Assembly: GCF_003286085.1 (NCBI RefSeq)
Contig: NW_020825298.1
Span: 3,038,001-3,102,000, forward strand
Length of the DNA: 64,000 nucleotides
From: Drosophila persimilis
Lineage: Eukaryota; Arthropoda; Insecta; Diptera; Drosophilidae
Direction of reading: 5' to 3'
Position numbers and translations under genes: made by a program. This document shows positions 57,000 to 64,000 of the stretch, one piece after another (position 1 is the stretch's first letter; each line of letters begins with the position of its first letter). Under the pieces are notes generated by a model. That model was not told the origin of the DNA. It saw only the letters and a program-made list of their open reading frames with translations, and ran no database searches.

Positions 57000-59900
57000 A
57001 TTATGGAAATTGCCTCAATTTTCTATAATTCATTGGAGGGCAAATATTTACTGAATGGACGAGGGTCTGCTCTCAACTCTAATTGGAAGCAAGTGCAATT
57101 GATATTCATTCGTTTTGATAAATAGCGGGGCGAAATTATGGATGAATACTCGGACAGAGTCACGCAGTGACGGGAGATACATTTTAGAGCCCATTTGAGG
57201 AGGGAGCTGGCAAAAGGTGGGTTGCTTTTTTTTCGTGGGGATTTATCAAGCAAAGTTCTCGAGTGCCGGTCGTAATGTTTTAAGAGCCTTTTCAGTGCGG
57301 TTTTTAAAAGAAAAATTATTTTATCGGATATATTAATTATTTTTCTTGAATATTGGCTCGTTTTTATAAGCGTGACTTTATTGCTTTATTTTTTGCAATT
57401 TTTTAAACGTAAAAAGGGCTAAAACTTGGCACATCTCAAAAAAAACTATTGAAACTTTTGCTCAGTGACATCTACGATTATTAGTTATCGATCCCTAAAC
57501 AATACTCCGCCTGTTGCCCTGCTGCTTATCGATCTTCTATGGGCCTCCGTCTCTTTCGTGTGTTCCTCGAAAATTCATAGAATTTTGTATACAAAGAAAT
57601 AACTTGAGCAAAACCCAGCATGTTTGCAGGTTTTAAGTTTTCGAAGCTAAAGAACAGAAGCTTTAAGGACGGTCTCTGAATTTTTTGGCCTAGAATTGAT
57701 CAGGTTTTGGGTTGTGTCTTCTCCCATACCCAAAAGTTTTCCATTCTTCAATTAGAGCCAGTTTTGGGTCTGTTTTTGTTGAAAGATTCCTCTTTCTTCC
57801 CACAAACTGAAGATTGTGGGGGACACTTGAAACATTTTGAACAAGCCACAAGCCGTTGCACATCGGGAGCTCTCATTGTGGTGCACAAAGTAGAACAAAT
57901 CCAGTGGACCCAACATTTCAGCACATTTTTAAAGGTTTTCCGTCGAAAATATTCATCTATTAGAACCCTTTTATTTATGTGTAAATCATATACAAATCAG
58001 ATCTCTAGACACAACGAGCCGAAACGATGATCCTATGGCTAGAAGAACGAAGAGCAACGAGAAGGCCACGACGGTTTTTCCAAAGAAAAACTGAACGACG
58101 TCAGAGAAAAAAGATATAACATATTTATCCCAAATTTATTAAACAATAACTATTAAACCTTAAATAAATAAAGAAGTCCTTATTAAAATTTGATTTATTT
58201 CCACATTCAATGAATAAAATCCACAAACTAAATTTTATAAAATCCTTGGACCCATTTTTCACCGATTTCCAAACAATATTCAATCCCAAATTTAAAGCCT
58301 TTTATTTCTGTTCCCCAATTAAAAACTGAAAACCTTCGCAGACCAACGAGTGAATGAATTAATATAAGAGCAAACAATTAATTTAGACGTAACCCTTGAT
58401 GGATTCTGGCCGTGCAGCAAGGCAACGAAAATGTTTCATTACTACAGCCGAGGATTATGTAAGAGAGAAGCTGTCCAGAAAATGCATTTACATGCCAATT
58501 ATGAAAATATTCCGACTGCTTTGCATAATTTCTAGGGAAAAAAACGAGGGAAAGGAGAGCTCGATTCAGTGAAGAAAAGCTGGCAACATGTGCGTCTAAT
58601 GTGCGCACATTAGCAACACAAATGCAGCGCCAGGACCCAGGCAGGAGGCGGTGGAGGCGGTGGAGGCGGTGGAGGAGGCGGCTTGGCTTCCAAGTCAAAA
58701 CTGAAGCCAGGACTAACTCCGGAGCCCGGAGGCCAGAGCCAGAGCCAGAGCCAGAGCCACTCAAGCAAACGAACGCACTTAATTTATGCAATTTGGTTAA
58801 CAACGTTAAAATAGTAGACGAGCAGACGAGAGGACTGTGGAGCACAGGACGAGGCCAAGAGGAGCCCCAAGGATGATGCCAGACATAAATCAAAATGGAA
58901 ACAATAACCCCGCCAGCGGAGTAGAGTGGAGTGGAGCCAGCAAGCCGGATAGATGATACACACACACACATGAAGGGGGGGTTAGTCCTGTACCGAAAGG
59001 AGTAATAAGGATAATGAAGCGACAGCGTTTTGTGGCATGCAACCATGGAGGCACTTGCCAGGCAAACGATGATGAGCACGATAATGATGCCAGAGCACAC
59101 ACACACACACACACGTGTGTTTTCCCTGACATTTTCCCGGCTTTTCCCTGGCATTGACATCGCTGATGTTTCCATCAACGCCGCCGCAATATTTGCTCAA
59201 ATATTGGCTCATTATTTGACTTTATTATAGATTAATTAGCTTATTAATTATCACGGCGTAATCCTTGAGCAGATTGGACGGCATGTCGATGACAGCTGGC
59301 CCCAAGGTCTCCCCCTGGAAAGGCTATTAATATTTCACCAAGAAGTCGCTGATTATTCGGGCTTTTGATTGGTTTTTCGGCGGGAGAAATGATTTCTGTT
59401 CAGAAAACCTTTAGAAAAAGAGGCTTTCCATATTTTTAAAAGGGTTTTTCAGGGCTCTAAAGACTCCAAAAGTGCGACTTTCAGGTGTTTCAAGGGGAAA
59501 AAAGACACCTTATGGCTGAGAGATTCATGAAAGAAAAGATTTATGTTCAGAAAATCTAAGAAAAAGAGAGTTTTCGTCCTTTTAAACGTGTTCTTCCTGA
59601 CCTAAAGTCTCCAAAAATGCGATTTTCAGGTGTTTCGAGGGAAGCAATGACACATTATGGCTGAGAGATTCATGAAAAAGCAGATTTCTGCTTAGAAAAC
59701 TTAAGAAAAAGAGTGTTTTCTTCTTTTTAAAAGGTGTTTTAAAGCCAAAAGTGCGATTTTCAGGTGTTTCAAGGGGAAAAAAGACACCTTATGGCTGAAA
59801 GATTCATTAAAGAAAAGAGTTCTGCTTAGAAAACCTAAGAAAATGAGTGTTTCCATATTTTTAAAAGGGTTTTTCCTGGCGTAAAGTCTCCAAAAGAGCG

Positions 59901-62900
59901 TCTGTCAGGTCTTTCAAGGGAAGAAAAGACATCTTATACCTGGAATACTATATAGAGGTGTATATTTGTTCGATTAGCCATCAATTTACCGCCTTCAAGC
60001 ACACCTTAGACACTCTCCAAGCCAAAAAAAAAGGCGCCCACAACCCATAGAAATCCAAAAACTAAAGTTCTTCCCCTAGAAAACCCCCCACAAAATCTAT
60101 AAATATGCCACCCATTCGCAGGCAGCCAATCAAGCAAAAGGCATTCGAATCTGGGGCCCCCTCCGAGGGTCAGTAAACTCTGAATCAGTTGCCTCATTTT
60201 AGGAGTATCCTTGGGGCTCTGCCACCCGCACCCCACCCCCACCCCTTTGACAACTACTTAGTTTGTTGGCTGCTGCGTTATCTAGTTACTTTTACAAGTT
60301 TTTCCGCCCCTGGATTACGGGCGGACTCCTCGTGGGCGGCCTCGCCTGCCAGTTATCCTATTCATGGAAACTTTCTCGTCGTTGCCGCTCTCTGAAGGGG
60401 CTGCCAGTTGTTGCAAGTTGTGGCTGTTTCAGTTTCAGTTGCTTCTGCACTAATTTGCGTGACCTTTCGGGGGGTTGGGGGTGTGGCAGGGAGGAGGGAT
60501 GTTCAGGTAACCAGACAACGGCAGAGAGTAAGCTTTTTGAATGGCATTTCATTTGCGACGCCTTTCAACGTTAATGCCATGGAAAATGCATAAATTGTGG
60601 GGCAACCAAAAGAGAGAAAACAATGCTCCACCAGAGAGGACTCGACTCGTTTAATTCTACCAGCTTATCGGGGGGGAGGGGGAGGGAGGCACTACAACTG
60701 GTTTCCCTTTAAAGCCCCCCCTCCAAATGGGGTCCCAATCAGGTCTAAAAAGCAGGGCCTCTGCCCCAGCCCTCGATTATGTCTTTATTAACGAACGGCA
60801 GCCCTTAAATCTAATAAAAATATTAATGACGACTTATAAAAGAGCGAGTAAAATATTTGTGGAGCCGTCAGGCAACAAAGCGATTAACCCAGAAGTGAGT
60901 AAAACGCCAGAGGGGCCTCCAGACAGGGGCCAAGAAGAAGAGGAGGCCAGAATACGGGCCAGAATACTGACTGTTAACGATAACAAATCGCCAAACAGTT
61001 AACCAGCGGCATTAATACTCATTCGCAGCGGCATTTATTGGCTAATTAAAGAGGGAGGAGGCTTGGAGCAGGGGCAGGGGCTTGGGGCAGGAGCAGGGGC
61101 CTGGAACAGGGGCCTGGAGCACTACGATTGACCCAAATCCCGCCTCGGCCCGAGGGCAATTAATAATTTTTGACAATTTACACAACATCGTGGACCAGTT
61201 TTGGGGCAAAGATAACAGCAGAGTGGGGAGTGGAGAGGGGGTGCCAAAGGTTTCCCCTTTAATAATTGGCTTTCTTCCTTTCACTTTCCCTTTTATTATT
61301 GGTGCCTTTAAATGTCTATTTTCCTTTGAATGGAAAATGCAAAGCGAGCGACCGCCTTCTGGCGCTGACAACCTCAAGTGCGGTTGCCCTTTTTCAGCGG
61401 GGTTTTCCCCCACTTTCCCCCCTCCATTCCCCCTTTGTTTATTCGCTCAACTTGCGTTAAAATAAATCAATTATTTTAATTCACGTTGACAACGCGCGTC
61501 ATTTGCAGGCCAACAATTTTTCCACTGCCACTTGACAAGGGACCTGCCACCCCCACACCCTGCCCCTGCCCCTGCCCCTGCCACAGCGAAAGAATGTCAG
61601 GCATAAAACGTCAATAACAGATATGAAAACGAATACGAATGATTGATCCTTTTTTTGCCCACTTTAAAGGGAGTTTTCTTTGTTTTTCCGCCGTGGAAAA
61701 TGATTCTTATAATCAAAAGCCATTTTGTGGCTAGTTTTGGCCCTGCGCCATCCGCTGATTCAGTTGTTATTTCCTTTGTAAACTATAAACCATTAAAACT
61801 CTTTTTTTGGGGGGGGGGAGGGGGGCGGAGGGGGGCACTCAATGGCACTCCAATTCGAAAATCCACACGCCAGACATTCCGATAGAAGCCGGGCAGAGAG
61901 GCAGGGTGAGGGGAGAGGGGGGAGAGGATCCATTTCGCTTTTGGAGGATTCTTGGCGTGGCATGTTAAGAGCTGTTGCAACAATGCCAAAAAGTTCCATT
62001 ATTGCTGTGTGTATTACATGCGTGTGAACCAGGCCCCTCCCCCCCCCCCCCCCCCACACACACACATACCCCCACAGATAACCATTCATATTCAGAGTAT
62101 TCACAATCTGAATCACAAATGGAATTGTTCATTTTCCAAAAGTTTCCTCTGCCGTTGGGTGGCAGCACTTTTTGTGTGTTTTTTTTTTGTTTTTTTTGTT
62201 TATTTATTTAAGTGTTTCTTTTTCTTGTGTGCGAAAATTGAGTTATAAACAAGTTTTTTGAAAATTGTTTAAATGGAAAGAACAGATTGAATTTCCAGTG
62301 AAGGGGGGGCTGTGGGGCTGTGGGGGGGAGGGGCCACTTGAGCTTATGTCAAGTGGAAAATCGTTTTGTTGTAAATCCCTCGCTCTCTCTCTCTCTTTGT
62401 GTGTGTGTGTGTGTGCGCGCACTATGAATATGTTTTTGATCACAAAATGATTTATTTATATATGCAAATGGCCCCCAAATCGGTGGCCTGCTCCCCTTTA
62501 AAGCCCCTTAATTTAGTTGGGAAAACTCCAAATTCCGAGTGTGGCTTTAACTTATCCAAGTTTCCAGTTGGTTTGCCTTGGTTTTCGATTTCTTTTATTG
62601 GCTTCATCATTTCGATTGAGCAAATGCGAATTTAGATAGCTTTCAAGGAGTCAAAAGGAAGTCAGTGACAGGGCGGCAAAAGGTCTTTAAAGAAGTGATT
62701 AAGAAGGATGTTCGACAGGGCTAAACAAACACAAAAGCTAGAGGCTTTCAATGGCATCAAACACTAAAATTTCAACACAAAATAGCTATATTTATTCGAA
62801 TTTTAAGACACTTCTCGGATCTAAATTACAGCCCCTCTTTATAGGTCTTGCTCTAGTCCCCTATGGCTCTATATTTTAGGCAACATTTATCTAGGCATAT

Positions 62901-64000
62901 TGGGGGGCGGGGGGCCCTTTGCCACAGTTTTTATCTGGGGCTTTTGGCCACAAATTGCATTCAAATGCAAACCGCAGGAGTCACATTAGGATGCAAAAGG
63001 AGTCGTAACCCGATGCGGCCATACTTTGTCTTCTTGGAAGCAGAACCATCCCCCACCACCCTCCCCCCAAGAGCCAAAAATGGGGCACCAGCAGCCCAGA
63101 AAGGGGCGATGGGGAGGGGGAGATGGAGAGATGGAGAAAGCCGAGCAAAATTTCTGTTTTATTGCGGTTTATGAAACGGTTCATAAATAAGCATATGTGT
63201 GTGTGTGTGTGTGTGTGCTCTACTTAAACATGTGTGTGAGTACAGTGCGTTTTGTGCAAAAATAAGTTTTTTCCCCCAAAATGCCTTTTTAAAATTCGTA
63301 AAATATATTTGTGCTGTCCTACACTCATGACCCGCACTGTTCTTGGTTATGTAAACCCAATTTACGTCAGCATAAATGCATTTTTGCGGATAGAGCCAAA
63401 GAAGAGCAGGAAAACGCTCGAGCTCGAGCATTGCCTTTGGTTTTTCCTCCTTAACCCCCCCAACCCCCCCCCCCCCCCCCACAGCATATGGGTTTCGCTT
63501 TTGGTCTAGATTGTGTTCTAATTCCCATTAAATTATTTGAATATTTAAAGGAAGGAAAACCAAGCCCCCGCCAGGCTTCGAACAAAACTTTTCGCTAATA
63601 AATAATCAGGGAAAAAAATTTAATAAAACTCCGCACTTTCGACTGAGAAGCAAACTTGGCCATTATCAGGCATTAGCGAAAGTTTTCGATTCGAATTTTA
63701 CAACAAATTTAACATTAATTTGACAATTTACAGAGCGGCAGAGCCAAAAGGCCCGAGGCCCGCGGCCCCCCCACCCAGCGTTGGGGGCGGCCATGGAGTC
63801 CGCGACCAAATGAATATTCAATTTTTAAATCGCTGGGAGCTGGGGCGTACATTTTTGTTAAATTCAACAGGGTAAATGTTTGCCGAATTCAAGGATTTTC
63901 AGAGGAGAAGAAGAGCTTTTAAGTGAGGAATTTTATTTTCTACATTTATTATTAGATTTTGATGTTTCCTAAAGGAAAGGCAGTACAGAAAGACTGTAGA
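57000..64000. other. Non-coding stretch to the end of the window
   Basis: No recognised gene. It contains the tandem repeat block at 59390-59945, a (GGAGGCGGT)n tract near 58650-58680, an AGAGCC repeat near 58735-58760, (AC)n near 59097-59113, poly-C at 62037-62056 and 63463-63480, and (GT)n at 62398-62416 and 63196-63218. A 108-codon frame without ATG at 57707-58030 is probably chance. Confidence 0.4.
59390..59945. repeat. Four diverged tandem repeats of about 134-145 bp, unclassified
   Basis: The core TCAGGTGTTTCAAGGG, then GAAAAAAGACACCTTATGGC, recurs near 59481, 59626, 59760 and 59905 with substitutions. Each unit also carries TTCAGAAAACCTAAGAAAA-like and TTTTAAAAGGGTTTTTCCTG-like blocks and AGTCTCCAAAAG. 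There are no open frames. It is a local satellite-like array that I cannot assign to a family. Confidence 0.8.

Noticed and set aside
57707..58030. 108-codon frame
   Set aside because: No ATG near the start, no family resemblance, AT-rich non-coding context.

Overview
The window is insect nuclear DNA. Introns are short (48-76 nt) with GT..AG ends, AATAAA signals follow several genes, DREF-type TATCGATA palindromes sit upstream of several genes, and microsatellites and G/C homopolymer runs are abundant. Gene content points to Drosophila: Neural Lazarillo (NLaz), the LC8 dynein light chain Cdlc2 and the antennal PEBP protein a5 are all recognisable. From memory these lie together near 22A on D. 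melanogaster chromosome arm 2L (Muller element B). The lineage-specific gene content and sequence style suggest an obscura-group species; this last point is inference.

Layout. 1-231 is the 3' end of an unrecognised gene. 1.4-4.45 kb and 22.07-24.96 kb are the arms of a large inverted duplication of about 3 kb. Each arm carries two HAD-superfamily (GS1 / pseudouridine-5'-phosphatase-like) genes plus a divergently transcribed pair of small unrecognised genes around a DRE element. Between the arms lie an unrecognised three-exon gene (4.97-5.76 kb), a 6.6 kb stretch without recognisable genes, and three lipocalins: a 192-aa one at 12.5 kb, NLaz at 15.2 kb and a 194-aa one at 17.2 kb. Outside the right arm are a chromo-shadow-domain-only HP1 paralog (25.2 kb) and a third HAD gene with a charged C-terminal tail (26.2 kb).

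27.4-64 kb is mostly non-coding. It contains Cdlc2 (37.9 kb), an uninterrupted Mul1/MULAN-type mitochondrial E3 ligase gene (50.2 kb), a5 (56.2 kb), a possible terminal exon (29.06 kb), a probable DINE-1/INE-1-like element (37 kb), many simple repeats and several unclassified local tandem repeats.

The most interesting unit is the inverted duplication. The HAD genes in the two arms are almost identical, while the outermost small gene has diverged more in its coding exon than in its own intron and 5' UTR. The second HAD gene of each arm has lost its catalytic nucleophile. The other small gene carries the same in-frame TAG in both arms, followed by a long open frame. The arms flank the 17.6 kb lipocalin interval, as expected for breakpoint duplications of an inversion.
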